NCBI GenBank assembly: GCA_029945375.1
Contig: CM057064.1
Span: forward strand, 1,984,001 to 2,048,000
Length of the DNA stretch: 64,000 nt
Origin: Agaricus subrufescens
Lineage: Eukaryota; Basidiomycota; Agaricomycetes; Agaricales; Agaricaceae
Reading direction: 5' to 3'
Numbering within the stretch: the first letter of the stretch is position 1; the number at the start of each line of letters is the position of its first letter. The notes beneath the pieces were generated by a model. The model did no database searches, was not told the DNA's origin, and worked only from the letters and a program-made list of their open reading frames with translations. The position numbers and the translations under genes are program-made. This document shows, piece after piece, positions 63,843 through 64,000 of this stretch.

Positions 63843-64000
63843 ATGCGTACCGCACCCCTTACTCTGGATGCAAAGGTCCAACCTACCACAGGTCACGGCT
63901 CCTCCAGGTCCCGATCCAACAAGGAGAATTTGGTTTTTGGCTCTGACGTTTCTTCTTCCGAGAAGCAACGATCACAAAGTGTATCGGGTGTATCAAACTC
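63843..64000 (+). CDS. 5' end of a gene running out of the window
   Basis: From the ATG the frame is open to the window edge (52 codons). The peptide is Ser/Arg-rich and contains SNKENL, a KEN-box-like motif as used for recognition by the anaphase-promoting complex, which would suit a cell-cycle protein such as a cyclin or regulator. That is a guess from one short motif. A C/T-rich leader precedes it. The product is not recognised. Confidence 0.45.
   Translation, partial: MRTAPLTLDAKVQPTTGHGSSRSRSNKENLVFGSDVSSSEKQRSQSVSGVSN

Overview
The window is nuclear DNA of a filamentous basidiomycete, most likely an agaricomycete mushroom. The evidence is many short introns (mostly 41-65 nt, GT-AG) inside deeply conserved eukaryotic genes, fungal-type gene families (Tcp11/Sok1, Ecl1, BUD22, Erv46), short intergenic gaps in the gene-dense parts, and a degraded integrase-type mobile gene of a kind common in mushroom genomes. 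I rebuilt exons by hand from reading frame, splice sites and recalled family motifs. No database search was possible.

Layout. Bases 1-20.7 kb form a gene-dense block: a Tcp11/Sok1-family gene, V-ATPase subunit B (VMA2, 10 exons), tubulin cofactor D (TBCD, 16 exons), BUD22 (divergent from TBCD across a 129-bp gap), a small zinc-finger-like gene, a PP2C phosphatase of the Ptc2/3 type whose first intron directly follows the start codon, and a NudC-domain gene. From 20.7 to 25.6 kb I see no gene. From 25.6 to 33.5 kb lies an accessory segment: an integrase-core pseudogene, an apparently intact 11-exon gene that I do not recognise, a near-perfect 57-bp-arm hairpin made of tandem units, and a truncated propeller/amidohydrolase-type pseudogene. 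Both pseudogenes are broken only by TGA codons that look like decayed CGA codons. From 33.5 to 52.1 kb the only convincing gene is an Ecl1-family zinc protein at 39.6-41.0 kb. From 52.1 to 62.3 kb the window is gene-dense again: an OGFr-domain gene, a small GSKIP-domain gene, VPS45, ERV46, a coiled-coil gene with basic tail, and a short-chain dehydrogenase. At the right edge a partial gene runs out of the window.

The identified genes are mostly housekeeping. Several concern membrane traffic and organelle acidification (VMA2, VPS45, ERV46), one the tubulin heterodimer (TBCD), one ribosome biogenesis (BUD22) and several signalling or lifespan (PP2C, Tcp11/Sok1, Ecl1). They do not form one pathway. 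The most unusual parts are the 25.6-33.5 kb segment and three splicing features: a GC-AG intron in VMA2, the ATG-adjacent intron of the PP2C gene, and 28-nt micro-exons in VMA2.
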